A DNA stretch of 64,000 nt, from NCBI GenBank assembly GCA_003202005.1, contig QJJF01000013.1, forward strand, positions 34,662-98,661. The letters run 5' to 3'. Positions within the stretch are counted from its first letter, which is position 1, and each line of letters starts with the position of its first letter. Source of the stretch: Williamsia faeni. GTDB taxonomy: Bacteria > Actinomycetota > Actinomycetes > Mycobacteriales > Mycobacteriaceae. The notes under the pieces were generated by a model. The model was not told the origin of the DNA, ran no database searches, and was given only the letters and a program-made list of their open reading frames with translations. The translations under genes and the position numbers were made by a program. Positions 27,628-35,671 of this stretch are shown here, in pieces.

Positions 27628-28674
27628 TCAGGAAGGCAGTGCGCCGTGCTCGCCCAGTGCGGGCGGTGCACCGTATTCGGGTTCGTAGCCACTGATCCGG
27701 ATCGGGCTGCCGACCAGGCTGAAAGTCCCTGCCTTGACGACCATTCCGGGATTCTCGGCCAGCGCTTCCGGCAATGTCCGGATGGCCGCGGCCGGGACCT
27801 GGAGAGGACGAAGCCGGGCCTCCCATGACTTGGCGGTGTCGGTGGCCAGCGCCGCCGACACGACCGCGAGAACCTCGTCGCGATTCGCGGCCCGTTCGGC
27901 CATGGTCGCGAACCCCTCGATGCCCGCCTCCGCGGAGAAGGTGCGCCAGAAGCCGTCGTGGGTCACGAACAGGGCCAGATATCCGTCCGCTGTCGGAAAG
28001 AGCTGCGCCGGAACGTAGTACGAATGCGCACCATTGGGCATCCGGCGTGGCTCGGTACCCTCGTTCAGGTATGCCGACGCCCGGTAGTTCAGCTGGGAGA
28101 GCATCACGTCGCGCAGCGAGACGTCCACCTGGCCACCCTTGCCGGAGATGATCTGCGCCAGCAGACCCAACGCGGCGGTCAGCCCCGTCGAGTTGTCGGC
28201 GGCGGAGTATCCGGGCAAGGTCGGCGGACCGTCGGGATCACCCGTCAGCGATGCGACACCGGTCACCGCCTGGATGACGTAGTCGAACGCCGGATCATCG
28301 CCCTGGTCGAGTCCGTATCCGGTCAGTGCGACGCAGACGATCTTGTCGTTCCACTTCTGCAGCGCTTCGTAAGTCAGCCCGAACTTTCGGATCGCCGACG
28401 GCTTCAGATTCACGATCAAAGCGTGTGCTTCGGAGGCCAGTTCTCCGAGGCGCGCCTGGCCCGACTCGGTGGTGAGGTCCAGACAGATACTCCGCTTGCC
28501 TCGATTGAGGCTCGCGAAATAGGCGTCGCTCACCTGCCGCGACAGATCACCGGTGGCCGGTTCGATCTTGGTCACCTCGGCGCCGAGATCCGCGAGCATC
28601 ATGGTCGCGTACGGGCCGGCCAGAATGTGTCCGACCTCGAGGATCCGGATCCCGGCGAGGGGTCCGGCATTCAT
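27628..28674 (-). CDS. Class III (CaiB/BaiF) CoA-transferase
   Basis: 348 residues. Moves CoA between carboxylates without ATP. Marks: IRILEVGHILAGPYATMMLADLGAEVTKIEP (split signature), the conserved Asp region DYVIQAVTGV-ASLTGDPDGPP, and NRGKRSICLDL. Shorter than most (about 380-400), lacking part of the C-terminal linker. It overlaps the next LLM gene by 4 bp. It could activate an acid or remove CoA from a racemised (AMACR-like) product. Confidence 0.83.
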   Translation of the reverse strand: MNAGPLAGIRILEVGHILAGPYATMMLADLGAEVTKIEPATGDLSRQVSDAYFASLNRGKRSICLDLTTESGQARLGELASEAHALIVNLKPSAIRKFGLTYEALQKWNDKIVCVALTGYGLDQGDDPAFDYVIQAVTGVASLTGDPDGPPTLPGYSAADNSTGLTAALGLLAQIISGKGGQVDVSLRDVMLSQLNYRASAYLNEGTEPRRMPNGAHSYYVPAQLFPTADGYLALFVTHDGFWRTFSAEAGIEGFATMAERAANRDEVLAVVSAALATDTAKSWEARLRPLQVPAAAIRTLPEALAENPGMVVKAGTFSLVGSPIRISGYEPEYGAPPALGEHGALPS

Positions 28675-29627
28675 CGCATGTCCGCCACGAGTCCGGCGAT
28701 CACTTCCCGGGTGCGGTACTTGGATGCGATCAACTCGTCACGGGTGTCACCGATCGGGAGCAGACGCATCGACAGGTCCGTCACACCGGCGTCTTCGAAC
28801 TGCTTGAAGCGCTTCATGATCGCCTCTTCGTCACCGACCGCGCACAGGTCGCCGACATCCTTCGCGTTGCCCTGATCGAGCAGCCGCTGATAGTTCGGCG
28901 AGACCTCGGCTTCAGCCAGGATGCGGTTTGCCCGTTCCTTGGCCACCTCGACCTGCGAAGGCGCACACAGGCAGACGGGGATTCCGGCGACGATGCGAGG
29001 GGCACCGCGTCCGGCCTTCTCCGCGGCAGCGGTGATCTTGGGAACCACGTGATCGCCAATGGCGCGCTCGTCGGCCATCCACAGGATGGTGCCGTCGGTG
29101 TGCTGGCCGGCGATGTCGAGCATGACCGGTCCGAGTGCCGCGACCAGGATCGGCATCGGGGCGACCGGTCCGAGGTCGAGTGGGTTGTGAACGTTGTAGG
29201 TCGAGTTCACGACGTTCACCTCGCCCGGCGCCTGCTGAGCGGCGTTGAGCACTTCGAGGTAGTCGCGGGTCAGCTTGGCCGGCTTCTCATACGGCAGGCC
29301 GAGCATGTCCTCGATGATCCAGTGGTGCGACGGTCCCACACCCAGCGCCAGCCGGCCGCCGGTTGCCGCATGCGCCGACAGTGCCTGGCGGGCAAGGGCA
29401 ATGGGATGCTGCGCCTGCAGCGGCACCACGGCGGTACCGATCTCGATGCGAGAGGTCTTGGTACCCATCAACGCAACTGTGATCAGCGCGTCGAAGTCCG
29501 TGGGGATCTGCGGCACCCAGGCCGAATCCAATCCGGCTTCTTCCGCCCAGACGATGTCGGCCATCATCCGTTCGACCTTTTTGGTCGCGTCACCGCGCTC
29601 CGGTCCGATCATTACCCCGACGCGCAC
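28671..29627 (-). CDS. LLM-class F420-dependent oxidoreductase
   Basis: 318 residues of the luciferase-like superfamily, with IVWAEEAGLDSAWVPQ, IGTAVVPLQAQHPIALARQALS and GVGPSHHWIIED, the hallmarks of F420-dependent methylene-H4MPT-reductase-like enzymes in actinobacteria. The GTG start has GGAGG upstream. It is only distantly like the LLM protein at 6.6 kb. Predicted cytosolic hydride-transfer enzyme of the island. Confidence 0.83.
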   Translation of the reverse strand: MRVGVMIGPERGDATKKVERMMADIVWAEEAGLDSAWVPQIPTDFDALITVALMGTKTSRIEIGTAVVPLQAQHPIALARQALSAHAATGGRLALGVGPSHHWIIEDMLGLPYEKPAKLTRDYLEVLNAAQQAPGEVNVVNSTYNVHNPLDLGPVAPMPILVAALGPVMLDIAGQHTDGTILWMADERAIGDHVVPKITAAAEKAGRGAPRIVAGIPVCLCAPSQVEVAKERANRILAEAEVSPNYQRLLDQGNAKDVGDLCAVGDEEAIMKRFKQFEDAGVTDLSMRLLPIGDTRDELIASKYRTREVIAGLVADMR

Positions 29628-29715
29628 GATACCTCCAAGTTGACGAAATTAGTTCTGCCACATGGTTTCTTCATTCACGTGGCGGGGTTGGTCATAGCTT
29701 TGTGTTCGAAAGGCC

Positions 29716-30117
29716 CTATGCCGGTGCCGCGGTACCGGTCAGTTCCCGCATATCGGTGACGAGCTTCTCGAGCGGCGTACCGGTGGGGAACACCGCCGAG
29801 GCGCCGATGTCGAGCAGTTTCTGTACGTCGGACTGCGGAATCGTTCCGCCGACAATCACTTTGATGTCACCGGCATCTGCCGCACGAAGCGCATCGACAA
29901 CCCGCTTGGTGAGACCGACGTGCGCACCCGACAGAATGCTCAGACCCACCACGGTGCAGTCTTCCTGCAGTGCGATCGAGACGATGTCCTCGATCCGCTG
30001 CCGGATACCGGTGTAGATGACCTCGAATCCTGCGTCACGCAGGGTACGGGCAACGATCTTGGCGCCTTTGTCGTGGCCGTCGAGGCCTGGCTTCGCGACG
30101 AGAATACGAGCGGTCAT
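29716..30117 (-). CDS. B12-binding small subunit of acyl-CoA mutase
   Basis: 133 residues. Cobalamin-binding Rossmann-like domain with DGHDKG (13-18; H15 is the predicted lower-axial Co ligand), VGLSILSGAH and VIVGGTIPQSD. Size and motif match the separate small subunits of isobutyryl-CoA, 2-hydroxyisobutyryl-CoA or archaeal-type methylmalonyl-CoA mutases. ATG is shared with the stop of the large-subunit gene (TGATG), so the two are coupled. MeaB is encoded at the other end of the island. Confidence 0.9.
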   Translation of the reverse strand: MTARILVAKPGLDGHDKGAKIVARTLRDAGFEVIYTGIRQRIEDIVSIALQEDCTVVGLSILSGAHVGLTKRVVDALRAADAGDIKVIVGGTIPQSDVQKLLDIGASAVFPTGTPLEKLVTDMRELTGTAAPA

Positions 30118-31694
30118 CAGAAGACCACCGGCTGCGTGAACTCGCCCCACACGTCTTTGAGTGCGGTGGTCATTTCTCCGACGGTGCAATACGCGTTTGC
30201 ACAATCGATCAGGGGTTGCATGAGGTTTTCTGTCCCTTCCGCGGCTCGCGACAGTTTCGCCAGCGTGTTCTTCACGGCCTCGTCATCACGCTCGGCCTTG
30301 ACCTTCGCCAAACGCTTGAGCTGCAGGTCCCGTCCTTCGGCGTCGAGTTCGTAGGTCGCGATGTCCGGTGCGGCCTCATCGGAGGCGAAGCGGTTCACAC
30401 CGACCACGGGACGATCGCCCCGCTCGATGTCCTGGTGGATCTTGTACGCCTCGTCGGCGATGAGACCCTGCAGGTAGCCGTCCTCGATCGAGGCGACCAT
30501 GCCACCGTGATTCTCGAGGTCGCTCATGATCTCGATGATCTTCTTCTCGGTGGCGTCGGTGAGCGCCTCGACAAAGTACGAACCACCGAGCGGGTCCGCA
30601 ACCTTGGTGACACCGGTCTCGAGAGCGAGGATCTGCTGGGTACGCAGCGCCATCGTCGCCGATTCCTCACTGGGGAGCGCAAACGGCTCGTCCCAGGCAG
30701 CGGTGAACATCGACTGCACACCGCCGAGGACCGAGGCCATTGCCTCGTAAGCCACCCGGACCAGGTTGTTCTGGGCCTGCGGTGCGTACAGCGAGGCGCC
30801 GCCGGCAACACAGCCGAAGCGGAACATCGCGGCCTTCTCGGTCTTGGCGCCATACCGTTCGCGCACGATCGTCGCCCAACGGCGGCGGCCGGCCCGGTAC
30901 TTGGCGATCTCCTCGAAGAAGTCACCGTGGGTGTAGAAGAAGAACGAGATCTGCGGGGCGAACTGGTCGATGGTCATCCGTCCGCGCTCGACAACCGTGT
31001 CGCAGTAGGTGACTCCGTCGGCCAGCGTGAATGCCATCTCCTGCACGGCATTTGCACCCGCGTCACGGAAGTGGGCACCGGCGACCGAGATCGCATTGAA
31101 ACGCGGGACCTCGGCGGCACAGAACTCGATGGTGTCGGCGATCAGTCGCAGCGACGGCTCCGGCGGCCAGATCCAGGTTCCACGCGAGGCATACTCTTTG
31201 AGTACGTCGTTCTGAATTGTGCCGGTGAGCTTTTCGCGGGGCACACCCTTCTTCTCCGCAGCAGCGACATACAGTGCCAAGAGGATGGCGGCGGTGCCGT
31301 TGATGGTGAAGCTGGTGCTGATCTTGTCCAACGGGATCTCATCGAACAAGATCTCGGCGTCAGCGAGGGTGTCGACAGCACAGCCCACGCGACCGACTTC
31401 GTCGGTGAACTCCGGATCGTCGGAGTCATAGCCACACTGTGTCGGCAGGTCGAGGGCGACCGAAAGGCCGGTGCCACCCTGTCCCAGCAGATACTTGTAG
31501 CGCTGGTTCGACTCTTCGGCAGTTCCGAATCCGGAGTACTGACGGAAGGTCCAGAGCCGCCCCCGATATCCCGACGGGAAATTTCCGCGGGTGAAGGGGA
31601 ACTCGCCTGGGGCGGGTGGGGTCGACCCGTCAGGACTCGGTCCATACACCGACTCAAGAGGGATGCCAGAGGAGGTTTCCACGTTCTCGTTCAT
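30117..31694 (-). CDS. Divergent adenosylcobalamin-dependent acyl-CoA mutase, large subunit
   Basis: 525-residue TIM-barrel subunit. From remembered family sequences it keeps the methylmalonyl-CoA-type Tyr in RQYSGFG (Y53, Tyr89 of the Propionibacterium enzyme) and the carboxylate-binding Arg in SRGTWIWPP (R171, Arg207). The near-invariant SGYH is AGAH (A207-H208), the usual HTQT-type motif is GCVA (294-297), and SLHTNxxDE reads SMFTAAWDE (328-336). It is therefore a true mutase-fold protein outside the standard methylmalonyl-, isobutyryl- and hydroxyisobutyryl-CoA groups. The substrate may be a bulky or branched dicarboxyl-type acyl-CoA. Divergent from the CMD gene. Confidence 0.82.
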   Translation of the reverse strand: MNENVETSSGIPLESVYGPSPDGSTPPAPGEFPFTRGNFPSGYRGRLWTFRQYSGFGTAEESNQRYKYLLGQGGTGLSVALDLPTQCGYDSDDPEFTDEVGRVGCAVDTLADAEILFDEIPLDKISTSFTINGTAAILLALYVAAAEKKGVPREKLTGTIQNDVLKEYASRGTWIWPPEPSLRLIADTIEFCAAEVPRFNAISVAGAHFRDAGANAVQEMAFTLADGVTYCDTVVERGRMTIDQFAPQISFFFYTHGDFFEEIAKYRAGRRRWATIVRERYGAKTEKAAMFRFGCVAGGASLYAPQAQNNLVRVAYEAMASVLGGVQSMFTAAWDEPFALPSEESATMALRTQQILALETGVTKVADPLGGSYFVEALTDATEKKIIEIMSDLENHGGMVASIEDGYLQGLIADEAYKIHQDIERGDRPVVGVNRFASDEAAPDIATYELDAEGRDLQLKRLAKVKAERDDEAVKNTLAKLSRAAEGTENLMQPLIDCANAYCTVGEMTTALKDVWGEFTQPVVF

Positions 31695-31721
31695 GATGTG
31701 AATACCGTACTTGCAAAAAAT

Positions 31722-31736
31722 GAGAATGCCAATACC
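31722..31736. promoter_or_regulatory. Possible degenerate GAGAAT half-site
   Basis: GAGAAT-GCC-AATACC in the 117-bp divergent region between the mutase and CMD genes; left half identical to the 11835 palindrome, right half poor. A GCCAA/TTGGC inverted repeat overlaps it. Confidence 0.2.
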
Positions 31737-31811
31737 ATTTGGCGTGAATGACCCTTGAACTACTGCTCAACGCAGTGGCAACGGGCCAATCGGAGAGAGG
31801 ACCGGGACCAG

Positions 31812-32204
31812 ATGACCACTGAAGCCACCCGCCGCGAGACATACGACGCCGGCATGAAGGTCCGTCAGGAGGTGGTCGGAGCCGAGTATGTCGAGCGTGC
31901 TGTCGCGGCCACCACGGACTTCACCCGCCCGATGCAGGAGCTGGTGACCGAGTACTGCTGGGGCGCGGTATGGACCCGCGACGGACTCGGCCGCCGCGAG
32001 CGCTCGATGATCAATCTGGCGATGCTCACCGCACTCGGCAAGCCCACCGAACTCGCCGCCCACGTCCGTGGCGCCCTCAACAACGGGGTCACCCCCGAAG
32101 AAATCCAGGAGGTCCTGTTGCAGACCGCGATCTATGTCGGCGTACCCGCCGCGCTCGAATCCTTCCGGGTGGCGAACGAAATCGTTGCGGAGCACATCGC
32201 ATGA
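31812..32204 (+). CDS. Carboxymuconolactone decarboxylase (CMD) family protein
   Basis: 130 residues of the AhpD-like CMD superfamily: LVTEYCWGAVWTRDGLGRRERSMINLAML (split) and ELAAHVRGALNNGVTPEEIQEVLLQTAIYVGVPAA, typical of PcaC-like gamma-CMD. Only one Cys (in EYCWG), so not an AhpD-type CxxC peroxidase partner. It could decarboxylate or open a lactone ring of a pathway intermediate. It overlaps the next gene by 4 bp. Confidence 0.83.
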   Translation: MTTEATRRETYDAGMKVRQEVVGAEYVERAVAATTDFTRPMQELVTEYCWGAVWTRDGLGRRERSMINLAMLTALGKPTELAAHVRGALNNGVTPEEIQEVLLQTAIYVGVPAALESFRVANEIVAEHIA

Positions 32205-33079
32205 GCACACAGCAGAAGGACCGCGTCGCGTTTGTCGGTCTGGGCAACATGGGCGCACAGATGTCGATCAGGCTCCTCGACGCCGGCTACGACGTCGTCG
32301 GATTCGATCCGGCCGACATCGCGCGTGCGGCTCTCGTCACAGCCGGCGGTAAGTCCGCAGAGTCCGCGGCCGAAGCCGTCGCCGGTTCCCGGTACGTCAT
32401 CCTGATGCTGCCCAGTTCACGTGTTGTCGAAGCTGTTCTCGGTGACGACAACGTGCTCGCCGCCCTGACACCCGGCACCACCGTCGTCGACATGAGCTCG
32501 TCGGAACCACTGTCGACGGTCGAACTCGCCAAGGCGGTCGAGAAGACCGGAGCGATCCTGGTCGACGCGCCGGTGTCCGGTGGCGTTGCCGGTGCACAGG
32601 CCGGAAAACTGACGATCATGGCCGGCGGCAGTGAAGAATCCGTCGCCGCGATCGCCGACCTGATGGCACCGATGGGTGTGATGACCCGGGTCGGTGACAC
32701 CGGCGCCGGCCATGCCCTCAAATCGATCAACAACCTGATGGCAGCGGTCGGGCTCCTGGTCACCTCCGAAGGCGTGGCCATCGGACGACGTTTCGGGCTC
32801 GATCAAGAACTGATGGTGTCGATGCTCAACGCATCGAGCGGCCAGAATGCCGCCACCGAGGTGAAGTTCCCCAAGTTCGTCATTCCGGAGACCTACAACT
32901 CGGGCTTCCGGCTCGAACTGATGCTGAAGGACATGCGGATCGCGACCGGCCTCGCATCCGCGATCGGTGTTCCCGCGCCGCTCGGTGAACGAGCTGTCGA
33001 GGTCTGGGCCGACGCCGACAAGGACCTCGGGCCCGGTGCCGATCAGACCGAGATCGCGAAATGGACCTTTAACAAGTAG
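32201..33079 (+). CDS. Beta-hydroxyacid dehydrogenase (3-hydroxyisobutyrate dehydrogenase-like)
   Basis: 292 residues. NAD-binding FVGLGNMGAQMS at the N terminus; the family signature DAPVSGGVAGAQAGKLTIMAGG (split) and the catalytic Lys in GHALKSINNLM. Resembles MmsB/GarR oxidoreductases that oxidise 3-hydroxyisobutyrate or reduce tartronate semialdehyde. Branched hydroxyacid oxidation fits the mutase encoded divergently. ATGA overlap with the CMD gene. Confidence 0.85.
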   Translation: MSTQQKDRVAFVGLGNMGAQMSIRLLDAGYDVVGFDPADIARAALVTAGGKSAESAAEAVAGSRYVILMLPSSRVVEAVLGDDNVLAALTPGTTVVDMSSSEPLSTVELAKAVEKTGAILVDAPVSGGVAGAQAGKLTIMAGGSEESVAAIADLMAPMGVMTRVGDTGAGHALKSINNLMAAVGLLVTSEGVAIGRRFGLDQELMVSMLNASSGQNAATEVKFPKFVIPETYNSGFRLELMLKDMRIATGLASAIGVPAPLGERAVEVWADADKDLGPGADQTEIAKWTFNK

Positions 33080-33089
33080 CCCCCCACAC

Positions 33090-33154
33090 CCGATGATGTG
33101 CGGTTTTGGCGAGCATTTCCCCAGGTGGAAGCCGCCAAAACCCCACACTATCGG
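33090..33154. terminator. Long imperfect hairpin between convergent genes
   Basis: Arms 33090-33111 and 33133-33154 pair with about 3 mismatches in 22, with a GGTTTTGGCG core. The right arm runs into the last codons of bfd. Probable bidirectional terminator. Confidence 0.7.
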
Positions 33155-33333
33155 TGGGTGGCCGGCGCTCCTGCGAAGTGCGTCTCGATGATCGCGCGGA
33201 CGGTGCCACGGCAGCGACCACAGTCACTGCCGGCACCACATGCGTTCGCGACTTCTTTGGACGTGCGTGCACCATCGGCCACGGCCTGTTCGACAACGTG
33301 ACTCGTAACTCCGTGACAAAGACATACATACAT
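33148..33333 (-). CDS. bfd: Bacterioferritin-associated ferredoxin
   Basis: 61-residue [2Fe-2S] protein with Bfd cluster ligands C4, C6, C38 and C41 (CLC ... CGRC) and the typical GARTSKEVANACGAGSDCG-like loop. It reduces the ferric core of bacterioferritin so iron can be released. The bfr gene lies 800 bp away on the other strand. Iron-dependent control is expected, but no clear iron box is visible. Confidence 0.9.
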   Translation of the reverse strand: MYVCLCHGVTSHVVEQAVADGARTSKEVANACGAGSDCGRCRGTVRAIIETHFAGAPATHR

Positions 33334-33348
33334 CGTGGATACCTGCGG

Positions 33349-33966
33349 CTATCCGGTGAGCTGAAGTTCCATGACCCGCGCCAATTTCCCAACGAACAGC
33401 GGGGGGTAGACGCCGACGCCGGCACCCAACATCCATTCGGCGGCGGCGTCAGGATGCTCGACCCATGCAATGGCATGCTCTTCGGTGTCGAGTTCTTGCA
33501 GGATCATCACCTCGTGGCCGTCATCGAACGCCCGGTATATCCAGACCCTGCGCACACCGGCGGCAATGAAGCGGCGCAGACTCCGACGCACCTTCTCCAG
33601 CAGCGCGTCCACGTCTTCCACCGGCGCAATCGCAGCGACGATGATCCCGGAATCCTCTGACACCGCCGATTCGAGCTCGATCTTCTCGACGACATCACCG
33701 GCGAACATCGGCGGAATTTCATCAACGCCGGCGGCGTCGTACCACTCCATCACCGTCGGACTACGCAAAAGCTTGTCGATCGACCCGCGATCCCGAAGGC
33801 CCAGCGTGGCAAAAACACGTTTGTCGTCATGCAATGCCCGATAGACGACGAGGTGATGCGCGCCCAGTCGGGCCAGCGAATCATTGTTCTCCGCAAGGCG
33901 TTCCATGATTCCGGCTTCGTTGGAAACGGAGAAATCCGAGGCCAGGATTCGCGAATGCTCGGTCAT
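33349..33966 (-). CDS. Hypothetical protein with an internal tandem duplication
   Basis: 205 residues with two similar halves: residues ~39-98 (VVYRALHDDKRVFATL ... EIPPMFAGDVVEKIEL) and ~141-202 (WIYRAFDDGHEVMILQEL ... VYPPLFVGKLARVMEL). Each half looks like a small alpha/beta-barrel (Dabb/ABM-type) ferredoxin-like unit. ATG at 33966 has AAGGA 8 nt upstream; a TTG further out is less likely. Its position between bfd and bfr suggests a link to iron, haem or stress biology, but the function is not recognised. Confidence 0.72.
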   Translation of the reverse strand: MTEHSRILASDFSVSNEAGIMERLAENNDSLARLGAHHLVVYRALHDDKRVFATLGLRDRGSIDKLLRSPTVMEWYDAAGVDEIPPMFAGDVVEKIELESAVSEDSGIIVAAIAPVEDVDALLEKVRRSLRRFIAAGVRRVWIYRAFDDGHEVMILQELDTEEHAIAWVEHPDAAAEWMLGAGVGVYPPLFVGKLARVMELQLTG

Positions 33967-34119
33967 CAGATCCGTCCTTGCTGTCAAAGGTCCATCATTG
34001 TCGGTCGAATCGCCATGCTACCGGGTAAATTGAATGCAGCGCGCGGGTTCATACAGCCCCACCAGGACCAGCCCTCCCGGTGATGAAATCACGCGCTTCT
34101 TTTGACGTGAGGAGAAACC

Positions 34120-34599
34120 ATGCAAGGAGATCCCGAGGTTCTCAAGCTGCTCAACGAGCAGTTGACCAGTGAACTGACGGCAATCAACCAGTATTTTCTG
34201 CATTCCAAGATGCAGGAGAACTGGGGCTTCACGGAAATAGCTGCAACGACCCGCGCGGAATCCTTCGACGAGATGAATCACGCCGAAGCGATCACCAACC
34301 GGATCCTTCTGCTCGACGGCCTGCCGAACTATCAGCGACTGTTCTCGCTGAAGGTCGGACAGACGTTGCGCGAGCAGTTCGTCAGCGATCGGAGCATCGA
34401 GGTGGACGTCATCAACCGACTGAAGCCGGGCATCGCGATGTGCCGCGAGAAACAGGACACGACCACGGCCATCCTGCTCGAGGGGATCCTGGCCGACGAG
34501 GAACAGCATCTCGACTATCTCGACACGCAACTCGAATTGATGGAAAAGCTGGGCGAGCAGCTCTACCTCGCACAGTGCGTGGCAAGCCCGCCGAAATGA
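34120..34599 (+). CDS. bfr: Bacterioferritin
   Basis: 159 residues, four-helix-bundle haem ferritin storing iron as a 24-mer. All dinuclear-site ligands are present at canonical positions: E18, E51, H54, E94, E127, H130, plus Y25; the inter-subunit haem ligand M52 is conserved (FDEMNHAE). GAGG-containing ribosome-binding site (GTGAGGAG) before the ATG. Divergent from the duplicated-domain gene and bfd. Confidence 0.94.
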   Translation: MQGDPEVLKLLNEQLTSELTAINQYFLHSKMQENWGFTEIAATTRAESFDEMNHAEAITNRILLLDGLPNYQRLFSLKVGQTLREQFVSDRSIEVDVINRLKPGIAMCREKQDTTTAILLEGILADEEQHLDYLDTQLELMEKLGEQLYLAQCVASPPK

Positions 34600-34674
34600 T
34601 CAAGGCCGGTCGCAGGTAGATACGCCGAGCGACATCGACGTATCCACGATCTGCGCTACCCTCTGCTCCAAAGG

Positions 34675-34714
34675 CGATGACACGAGGCCCTGATCTCAGG
34701 TTCTCGTGTCATCG
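34675..34714. terminator. 12-bp inverted repeat between bfr and the protease gene
   Basis: CGATGACACGAG (34675-34686) pairs perfectly with CTCGTGTCATCG (34703-34714) over a 16-nt loop. It lies 76 bp after bfr and 24 bp before the protease start, so it may end bfr or sit in the protease leader. No T-tract. Confidence 0.5.
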
Positions 34715-34737
34715 TCATGGGTTCACGTGAGGAATTG

Positions 34738-35403
34738 ATGTTCAAAAAGCTCGGCACGGTCATCGCAGCCCTGTTCGCTCTGCTCGCACTCACCACCCTT
34801 GGGGTATCGACCGCCACGGCAGCACCGGCGAAGGTCACCCTCGGCGGCGGGTCCGGAATCCTGTTCCCGACGGGCGGGGGCGGATACAACGCGTGCACCC
34901 TGACCACCATCGGCCACGATCAGAACAACGCCCTGGTCGGTCTGACTGCCGGTCATTGCGGAAAAGCCGGTACACCGGTCCTGTCCGAATCGTCCAAGGC
35001 CGCAGGGCAACTCGGCGTGATCGTGTTCTCGAACGACGTCCTGGACTATGCGCTCATCCGATTCGACGCAGCCCTGGTCAATCCCGTCGAGCGGATCGGC
35101 GGGGTGACAATCCGGGGGATCCGAACACAAGCGCCACAATTCCCCGAGATCGGCTGCAAGGAAGGCCGCACCACCGGCAACACCTGCGGCGTGACCTGGT
35201 TCTCGGACGGATTTGCCCACTTCAGCCAGATCTGTGTTGTCGAAGGTGATTCCGGCAGCCCCGTAGTTGTCGGGGACCGCTTGGTCGGCATGGTCAATGC
35301 GTACTACTTCTTCGGCTGCATCGGTCCCGAGACCGGCACCAACATCAAACCGATTCTCGACGACCTACCCCTGCGCGGAGTCACGTACTTCCAGGTCATC
35401 TGA
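34738..35403 (+). CDS. Secreted trypsin-like serine protease (S1 family)
   Basis: 221 residues with a Sec signal peptide (KK, hydrophobic core ~8-24, TATAAPA cleavage region). Catalytic triad: H73 in TAGHCG, D103 in DYALIRFD, S172 in GDSGSPV. Six cysteines fit three disulfides (53-74, 140-150, 166-194). It is similar in size to streptogrisin-like or mycobacterial chymotrypsin-like enzymes but lacks an obvious propeptide. ATG at 34738 with GAGGAA upstream; an upstream in-frame GTG is less likely. Its 3' end overlaps a convergent small ORF. Confidence 0.87.
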   Translation: MFKKLGTVIAALFALLALTTLGVSTATAAPAKVTLGGGSGILFPTGGGGYNACTLTTIGHDQNNALVGLTAGHCGKAGTPVLSESSKAAGQLGVIVFSNDVLDYALIRFDAALVNPVERIGGVTIRGIRTQAPQFPEIGCKEGRTTGNTCGVTWFSDGFAHFSQICVVEGDSGSPVVVGDRLVGMVNAYYFFGCIGPETGTNIKPILDDLPLRGVTYFQVI

Positions 35404-35589
35404 TCGCTTCGAGGTAACAACGTCTGATTCCGCCCACCTCTGCTGCTCCTCGAGCCCGACCTCCACGTCGGCGCCGAACGGAGCACGCGGCAGGTGGGCG
35501 GTTTTCATTGCGTTCTGGTAGATCACGGCGAAGGCCGCGACCAGCGCCACGGCGAGTAGCGCCGAGATGATGATTGCTTCGATATCCAT
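35365..35589 (-). CDS. Small single-span membrane protein, unknown
   Basis: 74 residues: one N-terminal membrane helix (about 5-25, IIISALLAVALVAAFAVIY) followed by a polar, acidic tail. The last 39 bp overlap the convergent protease gene. No Shine-Dalgarno is seen, so it may be leaderless. Divergent from the GlxA-type regulator. Confidence 0.5.
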   Translation of the reverse strand: MDIEAIIISALLAVALVAAFAVIYQNAMKTAHLPRAPFGADVEVGLEEQQRWAESDVVTSKRSDDLEVRDSAQG

Positions 35590-35671
35590 GTCCGAAACTA
35601 TGCGCCCGAAAAGATCGTGCCAACAGTGGCAGATTTGACCATCCCCGCAAATTTTCTGCCATACTTGGTAT

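Noticed and set aside
30216..31751. 511-codon plus-strand frame opposite the mutase
   Set aside because: Antisense shadow of the mutase; no domain features.
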